NCBI GenBank assembly: GCA_022600695.1
Contig: JAHZJY010000288.1
Location: 1 to 25,376 of the forward strand
DNA length: 25,376 nt
Reading direction: 5' to 3'
From: Actinomycetes bacterium
GTDB lineage: Bacteria > Actinomycetota > Actinomycetes > Mycobacteriales > Mycobacteriaceae
The notes beneath the pieces were generated by a model. That model ran no database searches. It worked only from the letters and a program-made list of their open reading frames with translations, and was not told the DNA's origin. Positions 16,289 to 23,675 of the stretch are shown here, piece by piece; positions within the stretch are counted from its first letter, which is position 1; each line of letters opens with the position of its first letter. The position numbers were made by a program, and so were the translations under genes.

Positions 16289-17419
16289 GTGACAGCGCTG
16301 GGATATCCGTCAACCGTCCGCGGCCGCCGGGACTGGACCGACGAAGCCGTCCGGCTGATCCAGGCCGACGCCCGCCGCAGCGCCGACACCCACCTGCTGC
16401 GCTACCCGCTGCCGTCGTCATGGTGCGACGACGTCGATGTCGCGCTCTACCTCAAAGACGAATCGACCCATATCACCGGCAGTCTGAAGCATCGGTTGGC
16501 GCGGTCGCTATTCCTCTACGGGTTGTGCAACGGATGGATAGTCGAGGGCACCACCCTCGTGGAGGCGTCCTCGGGTTCGACTGCGGTGTCGGAGGCCTAC
16601 TTCGCCGCGCTGCTCGGCCTGCCTTTCGTCGCGGTGATGCCGTCCACCACCAGCCGTACGAAGATAGCGCTGATCGAAAACCAAGGCGGGCGTTGTCATT
16701 TCGTCGAGCGCGCGGCCGATGTCAACGAAACCGCTCAGCACATCGCCGATCAGACCGGCGGGCATTTTCTGGATCAATTCACCAATGCCGAGCGGGCGAC
16801 CGACTGGCGCGGGAACAACAACATCGCCGAGTCGATATTCGATCAACTGGGCGCCGAGCGTCATCCGATCCCGTCATGGATCGTGGTGGGTGCGGGCACC
16901 GGAGGAACCAGTGCCACCATCGGCCGATTCATCCGGTACCGGGGCTACCGCACGGGACTGTGCGTCGTCGACCCGGAGAACTCAGCCTTCTTCCCGGCCT
17001 TCGCCCAGGGTCGCCGCGATATCGACACCGGCGCGTCCTCCCGCATCGAGGGTATCGGCCGACCGCGGGTCGAGAAGTCGTTCCTGCCCGGGGTGATCGA
17101 CCGGATGGTCCGGGTCCCCGACGCCGCATCGGTGGCGGCGGCACTGCAGGTCTCGCGGGTGCTGGGCCGCCGGGTTGGCCCGTCCACCGGGACCAACGTC
17201 TGGGGGGCCTTCGGCCTGCTGGCCGATATGGTGGCCACCGGGGTCAGCGGATCGGTGGTCACGCTGATCTGCGACAGTGGCGACCGCTATTGCGACACCT
17301 ACTTCGACGACGCCTGGCTGGCCGCCAACGACCTGAACCCGGATGCCCATACCCCGACGCTGCTCGGCTTCGAGAACGCCTGTTTGTGGCCGATGCCGGA
17401 CGCGGCGAACGCCCCTTGA
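16289..17419 (+). CDS. cds1: PLP-dependent cysteine desulfhydrase-like enzyme, Cds1 type (Rv3684-like)
   Basis: A 376-residue fold-type II PLP enzyme of the cysteine synthase/cystathionine beta-synthase family. PLP lysine is Lys67 in [14 protein letters not shown]; the substrate loop is [12 protein letters not shown], the phosphate-binding glycine loop is [12 protein letters not shown], and [12 protein letters not shown] is near the C-terminus. M. tuberculosis Rv3684 was reported as Cds1, which degrades cysteine to H2S, pyruvate and ammonia (from memory). GTG 16289 is seven bases after the previous stop and has no clear ribosome site, so translation is probably coupled. The orthologue is somewhat shorter (346 aa, from memory), so a later start remains possible. 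Confidence 0.88.
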   Translation: MTALGYPSTVRGRRDWTDEAVRLIQADARRSADTHLLRYPLPSSWCDDVDVALYLKDESTHITGSLKHRLARSLFLYGLCNGWIVEGTTLVEASSGSTAVSEAYFAALLGLPFVAVMPSTTSRTKIALIENQGGRCHFVERAADVNETAQHIADQTGGHFLDQFTNAERATDWRGNNNIAESIFDQLGAERHPIPSWIVVGAGTGGTSATIGRFIRYRGYRTGLCVVDPENSAFFPAFAQGRRDIDTGASSRIEGIGRPRVEKSFLPGVIDRMVRVPDAASVAAALQVSRVLGRRVGPSTGTNVWGAFGLLADMVATGVSGSVVTLICDSGDRYCDTYFDDAWLAANDLNPDAHTPTLLGFENACLWPMPDAANAP

Positions 17420-17450
17420 GGTCGTTTGGCCCGGCACCGTAGCGGTGCGA

Positions 17451-17456
17451 TACGCT
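17451..17456 (+). promoter_or_regulatory. Probable -10 box of tRNA-Pro
   Basis: TACGCT lies 14 bases before the mature tRNA, consistent with a short 5' leader. TTGGCC at 17426-17431 is the nearest -35-like hexamer, with a long 19-base spacer. Confidence 0.4.
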
Positions 17457-17470
17457 ATCGACGCTTCACG

Positions 17471-17544
17471 CGGGGTGTGGCGCAGCTTGGTAGCGTGCTT
17501 CGTTCGGGACGAAGAGGTCGTGGGTTCGAATCCCGCCACCCCGA
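17471..17544 (+). tRNA. tRNA-Pro, anticodon CGG
   Basis: A complete 74-base cloverleaf. The acceptor CGGGGTG pairs with CACCCCG, the anticodon stem CTTCG/CGAAG closes the loop TTCGGGA with anticodon CGG reading CCG codons, and the T arm is GTGGG-TTCGAAT-CCCGC. The discriminator is A and the CCA end is not encoded. The tRNA lies between cds1 and a minus-strand gene, at the border of a segment that differs from M. tuberculosis. Confidence 0.95.
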
Positions 17545-17565
17545 CAGAATGAAATCCGATCGGCC

Positions 17566-17580
17566 GCCGAGTCAGTCGGC
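17566..17580 (+). terminator. Weak hairpin after tRNA-Pro
   Basis: GCCGA and TCGGC form a five-base stem around a five-base loop 21 bases after the tRNA. There is no U tract. The rest of the gap to 17702 holds only another short GGGAC/GTCCC pair (17671-17689) and no credible gene. Confidence 0.3.
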
Positions 17581-17702
17581 CGGGGTGGGGCCGCCCGGCG
17601 TGGCATTCCAGGCCATGCGTCCAGTCCACCGACGACCAGCCGGTTCATCATGAGTCTGCTGGTCGAATCGGGGACTGGATCGATGTCCCGCGGGGCGCGG
17701 AC

Positions 17703-18503
17703 TCAGACGACTGCGTTGCGCCGACCCCGCAGAATCACCAGCTCGGCGACGAGGAAGATCACCAACGACGCCACCACCGCGCCGATGATCCCCGGGTAGC
17801 GACCATCGAAACCGGCGGCTGAGGTCTGCCGAAACAGGATGCCGGCGAAGGCCCAGATCAGCACCAGACCGTAGGCCACGTCACGATTTCGGAGCATCGT
17901 GACGGTCCCGACCGTCATGGCGGCGGCAACGATGATCACCGCCCAGGTCGAATCCGTCAGGCCGAAGCCGTCCCACCCCGAATAGACCAGCAGCACGGTC
18001 ATATTGGCCACCACCGCCACCGTGATCCAGCCGAAGTAGACGCTGAACGGCACACCCACCAACCAACGTTGGCGCCCGGTCAGGTTCGCCCCGCCCACCG
18101 TGTTCGCGATCAGTGCCAGACAGGCCAGCATCACCACGATCAGCACCGCCGAGAGCGGAATCAGGTCGTAATGCCAGGCGAACACCCACGCGGTATTGGC
18201 CAGCGAGGACACCGAGAACAGCACACCGACCTTGTTGAGCACGGCCGTCTGCTGCCCCGACTCCGGCCCATCCCGGAACAGCCCGAGTTGGTAGAGGACA
18301 TGGGCGCCGAGGAAAAGGTAGATCACGCCCCAGATGGAAAACGTCAGACCGGCCGGGGTGAACAGATTCGGATAGGCGTTCGACACGTCACCGGTGCGCT
18401 GACCGTTCAGCGGGAGCGAGTTGGCCAGGTAGTTCACCACGATCATCGCCAGGTAGGTCACCACCACCAGCGCCTTGACCGGGGTTCGCCCCGCCGAGGT
18501 CAT
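17703..18503 (-). CDS. TspO/MBR-related multi-pass membrane protein
   Basis: A 266-residue protein with about seven to eight hydrophobic helices and little else. Motifs such as FTPAGLTFSIWGVIYL (near 48-63) and NTAWVFAWHY (near 107-116) recall the tryptophan-rich TspO/MBR group and its longer bacterial relatives; I make this assignment from pattern memory only. ATG 18503 was chosen because the frame upstream overlaps the FAD dehydrogenase and the hydrophobic part starts here. The gap to the FAD gene is 16 bases, so both are likely one transcript. Ligand or substrate unknown. In M. tuberculosis I recall no such gene at this locus. Confidence 0.78.
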   Translation of the reverse strand: MTSAGRTPVKALVVVTYLAMIVVNYLANSLPLNGQRTGDVSNAYPNLFTPAGLTFSIWGVIYLFLGAHVLYQLGLFRDGPESGQQTAVLNKVGVLFSVSSLANTAWVFAWHYDLIPLSAVLIVVMLACLALIANTVGGANLTGRQRWLVGVPFSVYFGWITVAVVANMTVLLVYSGWDGFGLTDSTWAVIIVAAAMTVGTVTMLRNRDVAYGLVLIWAFAGILFRQTSAAGFDGRYPGIIGAVVASLVIFLVAELVILRGRRNAVV

Positions 18504-18519
18504 CCCGGCTCGCCCACTC

Positions 18520-20190
18520 TCACAGCGCCCCAGCCGCGTGCCGCCCGGCGGCCCGGCCGGAGAACAGGCAACCACCCAGGAAAGTGCCCTCCAGGGCGTT
18601 GTAGCCGTGCAGCCCGCCGCCGCCGAATCCGGCGACCTCCCCGGCGGCGTACAGACCGTCGACCGGGTTGCCGTCGGTCCCGATCGCACGGGAGAACAGA
18701 TCGGTCTGGATACCGCCCAGGGTCTTGCGGGTCAGGGTGTGCAATTTGACTCCGATCAGCGGACCGGCGTCCGGATCGAGGATCCGGTGCGGAGCGGCGG
18801 TGCGGACGATCCGGTCAGCCAGATAGCGGCGGGAATTCCGGATACCTTGTACCTGAGCGTCTTTGGAGTACGGGTTAGCCATCTGACGGTCCCGGGCCTC
18901 GATCTGGGCACGAATTGCCTGCGGTTCCAGCAACGGCTCATCGGTGAGCTTGTTCATCATGTCCACGAGCTCCTCGAGGGTGTCGGCCACCACGAAGTCC
19001 GCACCGCGGGATTTGAAGGCCTCCACCGGGGCGGGGGCGCCCTTACTCATCAGACGCTCGCGCAACATCCCGGACCGGTCGAAGTTGGTGATATCGGGGT
19101 TCTGTTCGGAGCCGGAGAGCGCGAACTCCTTCTCGATGATCTTCTGAGTCAGGATGAACCAGCTGTGGTCGTAGTCGGCGATATCGGGATTCGTTCTGAG
19201 GTAGCGCAGTGTGCCAAGAGTGTCGTAGCCGGGCAGATAGGGGGCCGGCAACCGGCGGCCGAGAGCGTCGAACCACATCGACGACGGCCCGGGCAGGATG
19301 CGGATGGCGTGCAGTGGCCAGATCGGATCCCAGTTCTGCACCCCCTCGTTGTAATGCCACATGCGGTCCCGGTTGACCAACCGGACCCCGCTTTCGCCGG
19401 CGATATCGAGCATCCGGCCATCCACGTAAGCGGGTACCCCGGTGATCATCGAGCGCGGCGGCGTGCCCATCCGGGCCGGCCAGGAACGCCGGACGATGTC
19501 ATGGTTCCCGCCGATGCCGCCGGTGGTGATGATGACGGCCTGGGCCCGTAACTCGAAGTCGCCGACGGTGTCCCGGTTCGAGGGCGCTCCCCGCGGAGCA
19601 TCGTCGGGTGCCAGCACCGCACCCCGCACTCCGGTGACCGCACCGTCGGTCATGAGCAGTTCGTCGACGCGGTGACGGTGGTGCAGGCCGACCAGACCGC
19701 GGCCGTTCGCGGCGAGTGCGGAGTCCACGAAGGGTTTGACCACACCGGTCCCGGTGCCCCAGGCGACGTGGAACCGGGGCACCGAATTACCGTGGCCGTC
19801 GGCGCGCAGGTCGCCGCGCTCCGCCCAACCGACCGTGGGCAAAAAAGTCATCCCGTGACTACGCAGCCATGATCGCTTCTCCCCGGCGGCGAATTCGACG
19901 TAGGCGCGGGCCCACTGGACCGCGAACGCGTCCTCATCATCGAGCCGATCGAAACCCGCGCTGCCGCGCCAGTCGCTCCAGGCGAGTTCGAAGGAGTCTT
20001 TGACACCCATCCGACGCTGCTCGGGGCTGTCGACCAGGAACAGTCCGCCGAACGACCAGAACGCCTGACCGCCGAGATTGGCGGGGTTCTCCTGGTCGAC
20101 CAGCGCGACCTTCTTGCCGCGGCTGGTCAGTTCGTGGGTCGCGACGAGCCCGGCCAGCCCGGCACCGACGACGATCACATCTGCGTCCAT
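18520..20190 (-). CDS. FAD-binding dehydrogenase, fumarate reductase/ketosteroid dehydrogenase-like
   Basis: A 556-residue flavoprotein. The N-terminal dinucleotide-binding motif is VIVVGAGLAGLVA (5-17), followed by GGQAFWSFGGLF, typical of the fumarate reductase/succinate dehydrogenase flavoprotein family; the C-terminal FAD motif is GEVAGFGGGGLHGYNALEGTFLGGCLFSGR. It resembles M. tuberculosis Rv0785-type 'FAD-binding dehydrogenases' rather than true succinate dehydrogenase. The substrate, perhaps a steroid-like or unsaturated compound, is not shown. No signal peptide is seen. ATG 20190 has GAGG eight bases upstream; GTG codons at 20193 and 20199 are alternatives. It precedes the TspO-like gene and is divergent from the oxygenase-like gene. 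Confidence 0.9.
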   Translation of the reverse strand: MDADVIVVGAGLAGLVATHELTSRGKKVALVDQENPANLGGQAFWSFGGLFLVDSPEQRRMGVKDSFELAWSDWRGSAGFDRLDDEDAFAVQWARAYVEFAAGEKRSWLRSHGMTFLPTVGWAERGDLRADGHGNSVPRFHVAWGTGTGVVKPFVDSALAANGRGLVGLHHRHRVDELLMTDGAVTGVRGAVLAPDDAPRGAPSNRDTVGDFELRAQAVIITTGGIGGNHDIVRRSWPARMGTPPRSMITGVPAYVDGRMLDIAGESGVRLVNRDRMWHYNEGVQNWDPIWPLHAIRILPGPSSMWFDALGRRLPAPYLPGYDTLGTLRYLRTNPDIADYDHSWFILTQKIIEKEFALSGSEQNPDITNFDRSGMLRERLMSKGAPAPVEAFKSRGADFVVADTLEELVDMMNKLTDEPLLEPQAIRAQIEARDRQMANPYSKDAQVQGIRNSRRYLADRIVRTAAPHRILDPDAGPLIGVKLHTLTRKTLGGIQTDLFSRAIGTDGNPVDGLYAAGEVAGFGGGGLHGYNALEGTFLGGCLFSGRAAGRHAAGAL

Positions 20191-20303
20191 CACGAACACC
20201 TCGTTTCCACCGGTCTCGTCGCTACCGTACCGGTCGACGCGACGGCGTGGGGGCGCTGTGCACCCGTTGTTTAGCCACCGGCCCGGACGGGAAGAACACC
20301 GGG

Positions 20304-21326
20304 GTGACCCTCGCCTCAGCCGCCCTCGATCCTGCGCTTCCCACAGCCCGAGGGCCGCTGTCGATGGCCGTGATCAATCTTCTGACAGAGCGCGTGCCGC
20401 GCGCCCGGTTCGACCGGATCGGGGCGCCGATCGCGGACTGCGATCCCTACGGTATCGACGTCCAACTTGCTCTCTACGCCTGTTACGAACTGCACTACCG
20501 CGGGTTCGCCGGAGTCGATCCCGAGTGGGAGTGGAACCCGGGTCTTCTGCACCTCCGGGCCCGCCTCGAGGACGCGTTCCTCACCGCGGTCCGCCGTGAG
20601 GCGGCCGACGCGGCCGGTGGGCTCGACGGCACCGCCACCGCGGAGATGGGTCGGTTGGCGGCAGACGCGGCTGTCGGTACCGGCACCGCGGGGTACCTGC
20701 GCGCCCGGGGTACCTGGGAGCAGCTGCGGGAGTTTTTCGTGCACCGCTCGCTTCATCACCTCAAAGACGGTGATCCGCACAGCTGGACCGTTCCCGGCCT
20801 GACCGGCCAGGCCGGGGCCGCCGCGTTCAACGGGTTCGTGGCCCGCCGCGGAACCCTCGGGCATCGGCAGCTCTACGCGGATCTGATGGTCGCCGCCCAT
20901 CTGGACCCGGGCTACCTCGCATATGTCGACCTGTTACCCGCCGAGTCGCTCGCGGTGGTGAACTTGATGTCGCTGTTCGGTCTGCACCGGCGCCATCGCG
21001 GGGCGGCGGTGGGACATTTCGCGGCAACCGTGTTCAACTCGGCCCGCGGATCGCGCCGGATGCTGGACGCACTGGATCGACTGGACGCCCCGGAGCCGTG
21101 CCGAGCGTTCTACCGAGGGCAGAGCGCCGCCGACCCGATGCGCGAAGAAGCGGTCCGCACCGAAGTGATCGAGAACCTCGTCAGGCGCGAGCCGGATCGG
21201 GAAGCCGACGTGGTCTTCGGCATCCGGGCCTTCGGCGTCATCGAGAACCGGTTGGCGGCTCACCTGATGCGATGCTGGCGGGCCGGGGACAGCTCCTTGC
21301 GGCGGCCGCTGGGGCGAGACGATTAG
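20304..21326 (+). CDS. Heme-oxygenase-like diiron-family protein, ligand-poor
   Basis: A 340-residue helical protein resembling the 'iron-containing redox enzyme' family of the heme-oxygenase-like diiron superfamily. Scaffold motifs are clear: LALYACYELHYRGFAGV, REFFVHRSLHHLKDGDPHSW, SLAVVNLMSLFGLHRRHRGAAVGHF. The later ligand motifs I recall for the family (EIQADEYG, FEMTS, H-x3-D-x2-H) are replaced by FNGFVARRG, TVFNS and FYRGQSAADPMREE, so most iron ligands seem lost. GTG 20304 is preceded by GGGAAG at nine bases and gives the usual family length; GTG 20247 is the longer option. It is divergent from the FAD gene, and its stop overlaps the yqeY stop by four bases. It may be a pseudoenzyme or a protein with altered metal use. 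Confidence 0.8.
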   Translation: MTLASAALDPALPTARGPLSMAVINLLTERVPRARFDRIGAPIADCDPYGIDVQLALYACYELHYRGFAGVDPEWEWNPGLLHLRARLEDAFLTAVRREAADAAGGLDGTATAEMGRLAADAAVGTGTAGYLRARGTWEQLREFFVHRSLHHLKDGDPHSWTVPGLTGQAGAAAFNGFVARRGTLGHRQLYADLMVAAHLDPGYLAYVDLLPAESLAVVNLMSLFGLHRRHRGAAVGHFAATVFNSARGSRRMLDALDRLDAPEPCRAFYRGQSAADPMREEAVRTEVIENLVRREPDREADVVFGIRAFGVIENRLAAHLMRCWRAGDSSLRRPLGRDD

Positions 21327-21787
21327 AGCCGGTCCTTCACCGCCGCCGACAACCGGGATCCGTCTGCCTTACCCCCGGCGATCGCGGTGGCCGCCTTCAT
21401 CACCAAACCCATCTGCTTGACCGACGGCCGCTCGCCGATCTGCTCGGCGACCTGGGCTATGGCGGTGTCCGCCACGTCTCCCACCTCGGCATCGGTCAGC
21501 GGCGTCGGCAGATACTCGTCGATGATCCGGCCCTCGGCGTGTTCTTCGGCCGCCAGAACGCCGCGACCGTTCTGGGTGTAGATCTCGGCGGCCTCGGTGC
21601 GTTTCCGCGACTCGCGGGCCAGGACCTTGAGCACCTCATCGTCATTGAGCTCGCGGGCCTGCTTGCCGGACACCTCCTCGGTCTGAATGGCCGACAGCAC
21701 CATGCGCAACGTCGCGGTACGCAGCTTGTCCTGGTTCTTCATCGACTCGGTGAGGTCAGCCCGCAGCCGATTCTTCATTTCCGACAT
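21323..21787 (-). CDS. GatB/YqeY domain protein (Rv3688c-like)
   Basis: A 154-residue protein with the same length as M. tuberculosis Rv3688c (from memory). The N-terminal helical part (LRADLTESMKNQDKLRTATLRMVLSAI) and the C-terminal domain (SVKQMGLVMKAATA, ending GGKADGSRLSAAVKDRL) are typical of YqeY proteins, which resemble the tail domain of GatB, the amidotransferase subunit that contacts tRNA. A role in amidated-tRNA metabolism is suggested by the family but not proven. A TAGCGT box eight bases before the ATG may be its -10. The gene converges on, and overlaps, the oxygenase-like gene. Confidence 0.95.
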   Translation of the reverse strand: MSEMKNRLRADLTESMKNQDKLRTATLRMVLSAIQTEEVSGKQARELNDDEVLKVLARESRKRTEAAEIYTQNGRGVLAAEEHAEGRIIDEYLPTPLTDAEVGDVADTAIAQVAEQIGERPSVKQMGLVMKAATAIAGGKADGSRLSAAVKDRL

Positions 21788-21827
21788 AGCGACCTACGCT
21801 ACGCGCGGCCGATGGTCGGGCGGCGAC

Positions 21828-21859
21828 GGGTTTGAGAAACACCGGGTTTGAGAAATACC
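21828..21859 (+). repeat. Two tandem 16-base repeats at a promoter
   Basis: Two copies of GGGTTTGAGAAAYACC, differing at one base, lie head to tail, followed by GGG of a partial third. The second copy carries the -35 hexamer TTGAGA of the promoter below. The repeat could bind a regulator or be a duplicated -35 region. Confidence 0.7.
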
Positions 21860-21876
21860 GGGCCGATCGACAGGAT
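21848..21876 (+). promoter_or_regulatory. Promoter of the 21912-25376 gene cluster
   Basis: TTGAGA (21848-21853) and CAGGAT (21871-21876) are separated by 17 bases, a near-consensus SigA-type arrangement. The expected transcription start falls at the GTG of a ten-codon leader ORF at 21883. Confidence 0.5.
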
Positions 21877-21882
21877 GGTTCG

Positions 21883-21915
21883 GTGAGCAATGACACCGGT
21901 GGCGCCGACCGGTGA
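21883..21915 (+). CDS. Possible leaderless leader peptide, 10 codons
   Basis: GTG 21883 lies six bases after the CAGGAT box and opens a ten-codon ORF encoding MSNDTGGADR. Its TGA (21913-21915) overlaps the GTG of the next gene as GTGA. This would let translation of the weakly marked downstream start depend on the leader. The ORF and overlap are seen; translation is inferred. Confidence 0.35.
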   Translation: MSNDTGGADR

Positions 21916-23039
21916 CCGCACCGCCTCCCGGTCCGATCGGGCCGCCGGCCGGCTGGCCTGATCGACCCCCTTTCGGCGGGTACGGGCCTCCGCCGCCGCA
22001 ACCCGGCGGATATCCGCCACCGGGCTACCCGGGCTATCCGGGCTATCCGGGCTATCCGGGCTATCAGCCGGCCGGTTTCGGCCATCCGCCACCCGGCCAA
22101 CCGGCCCCCGGCCGCTACCCGGCGCCCACCCCGTGGAAACCGGGGGTCATCCCGTTGCGACCGTTATCGCTGAGCGACATCTTCAATGGTGCGGTGGCTT
22201 ATGTTCGCGCCAACCCCAGGGCGACGCTGGGCATGACAACCGCGGTCGTGCTGATCACCTCGGTGCTCGGGTTTCTCGTGGAGTACTTCGCGCCGATGGC
22301 CCGCTCCGACATCGGGATGCTGGCCGGGATCCTTACCGGTGCGATGGCGGCGGCGCTGGCCACCATCCTGCTGTCCGGAATGCTGACCGTAGTCGTGGCC
22401 CGTGCCGTCCTGGGTCGCCCGATCACGGTCGGCGAGGCCTGGCAGCGGGTGCGGGGGCGGATGGCGACCCTGATCGTGCTGACCCTGCTGGAAGTCCTCG
22501 CCGTGGTGATGCTGGTGGTGTCGGTCGTCATGGCCATCGTCGCGGTGGCCGAGACCACCAACGGGGCCGTGGCCGCCCTGGTGGGATTTCCACTGGTACT
22601 GCTGCTGATCGCCGCTCTGGTTGTGTTCTTCACCCTGTTGTCACTGGCGCCGATGGCCATCGTGCTCGAACGTCGATCCGTGACCGCCGCGATCACCCGG
22701 TCGGTGGCGCTGGCCCGGCCACAGTTCTGGCGTCTCTTCGGGATCCGGCTGCTCGCCTCGATCGTCGCGATCCTGGTGGCGGGCGCCGTCGCGGTCCCCT
22801 TCGAATTCGTCAGCCAGCTCGTCTCCGTCGCCGACGGGCCTGAGGCCCCGGCCCTGCTACAGACGACAATCGCGACGGTCGGGGCGGCGATCGGCCAGAT
22901 CATCACCACCCCGTTCACCGCCGGAGTCGCCGCTCTGCTTTATGTCGATGCCCGGATCCGGGCGGAGGCGTTCGACTTCGTCTTGCAGAGCGCGTCGGGC
23001 CACGGAGCCGACGCCGACGCCCTCTGGCTCCCCCGCTGA
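21912..23039 (+). CDS. Multi-pass membrane protein with Pro/Gly/Tyr-rich N-terminus (Rv3689-like)
   Basis: A 375-residue protein. The first ~70 residues are a Pro/Gly/Tyr-rich cytoplasmic arm with five tandem PGY units; the remainder has about six hydrophobic helices, starting with the conserved-looking PLSLSDIFNGAVAYVRANPRA. This resembles the membrane domain found in glycerophosphodiesterase-type membrane proteins (PF10110-like); no catalytic phosphodiesterase domain is present. GTG 21912 overlaps the leader ORF stop, and the ribosome site is weak. It starts a cluster with DUF4129, DUF4350 and MoxR genes, so a role in a MoxR-linked membrane complex is plausible (inference). Its M. tuberculosis counterpart is longer (451 aa, from memory). 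Confidence 0.85.
   Translation: MTAPPPGPIGPPAGWPDRPPFGGYGPPPPQPGGYPPPGYPGYPGYPGYPGYQPAGFGHPPPGQPAPGRYPAPTPWKPGVIPLRPLSLSDIFNGAVAYVRANPRATLGMTTAVVLITSVLGFLVEYFAPMARSDIGMLAGILTGAMAAALATILLSGMLTVVVARAVLGRPITVGEAWQRVRGRMATLIVLTLLEVLAVVMLVVSVVMAIVAVAETTNGAVAALVGFPLVLLLIAALVVFFTLLSLAPMAIVLERRSVTAAITRSVALARPQFWRLFGIRLLASIVAILVAGAVAVPFEFVSQLVSVADGPEAPALLQTTIATVGAAIGQIITTPFTAGVAALLYVDARIRAEAFDFVLQSASGHGADADALWLPR
22020..22064 (+). repeat. Five tandem 9-base repeats CCGGGCTAY
   Basis: Five perfect or near-perfect copies of CCGGGCTAT lie head to tail (the first ends in C), coding the PGY repeat of the membrane protein. Copy-number change would keep the reading frame. Confidence 0.9.
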
Positions 23040-23051
23040 GACCGCACCGAC

Positions 23052-23675
23052 ATGCCCGCCATCGACATCGACCGTGAGGCGGCGCACGAGGCCGCCCAAC
23101 GTGAACTCGCCAAACCGATCTATCCGCGAGCCTCGCTGAGCGATCGGATCGCCGAATGGTTCAACGACCTGATGTACCGGATGGTGAACGCCGGAGCGGA
23201 ACTGCCCGGCGGGTGGTTCACCATCGTGCTTCTGGGCATCCTCGCCCTGGCCGCGATGACCGTCGCGGTGCGAATCGCCCGCCGCACCATGGGCCGCCCC
23301 GGTGATCGTCGGTTCTACGGAGGCGGGACGCTGAGCGCGGCGGAATACCGCGCCCGTGCCGAGCAGGCCGCCATCCGTGCGGACTGGGCGACCGCCATCA
23401 GGCAGCGACTGCGCGCTATCGGCCGCCAGCTCGAGGAGGACGGTGCCCTCAGCCCCGTTCCCGGTCGAACCGCCGGCGAACTCGCCAATGAGACCGGCCG
23501 CGTCCTGCCCGGTGTTTCCGCCGAAATATCCTCGGCGGCAGCTATTTTCGATGACGTCACCTATGGCGAGCGGCCAGGCGCAGAGCCTGACTACCGGATG
23601 ATCGCCGAGCTTGATGATCGGGTACGGCACCAGGTCCGCAACCGCGCCACTGGTAACGAAGTGTCCGCGCGATGA
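23052..23675 (+). CDS. DUF4129-type membrane protein (Rv3690-like)
   Basis: A 207-residue protein with an amphipathic N-terminal part (ELAKPIYPRASLSDRIAEWFNDL), one membrane helix (about 54-72, WFTIVLLGILALAAMTVAV) and a C-terminal soluble domain with the pattern SAAEYRARAEQAAIRADWATAIRQRLRAIGRQLEEDG...GRTAGELANE. That pattern is typical of DUF4129 domains, which occur beside MoxR and transglutaminase genes. ATG 23052 is 12 bases after the previous stop. Its stop overlaps the next start as ATGA. Function unknown beyond the cluster. Confidence 0.88.
   Translation: MPAIDIDREAAHEAAQRELAKPIYPRASLSDRIAEWFNDLMYRMVNAGAELPGGWFTIVLLGILALAAMTVAVRIARRTMGRPGDRRFYGGGTLSAAEYRARAEQAAIRADWATAIRQRLRAIGRQLEEDGALSPVPGRTAGELANETGRVLPGVSAEISSAAAIFDDVTYGERPGAEPDYRMIAELDDRVRHQVRNRATGNEVSAR

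Noticed and set aside
16982..17629. Minus-strand 215-codon ORF with [22 protein letters not shown]
   Set aside because: It runs antisense to cds1 and through the tRNA; the peptide is another tRNA-antisense artefact.
17466..17651. Minus-strand ORF ending ...[24 protein letters not shown]
   Set aside because: It is the reverse strand of tRNA-Pro; [13 protein letters not shown] peptides are a well-known artefact of translating this tRNA.
17671..17689. GGGAC/GTCCC hairpin as terminator of the TspO-like gene
   Set aside because: Only five base pairs with a nine-base loop and no U tract on either strand; too weak to call.
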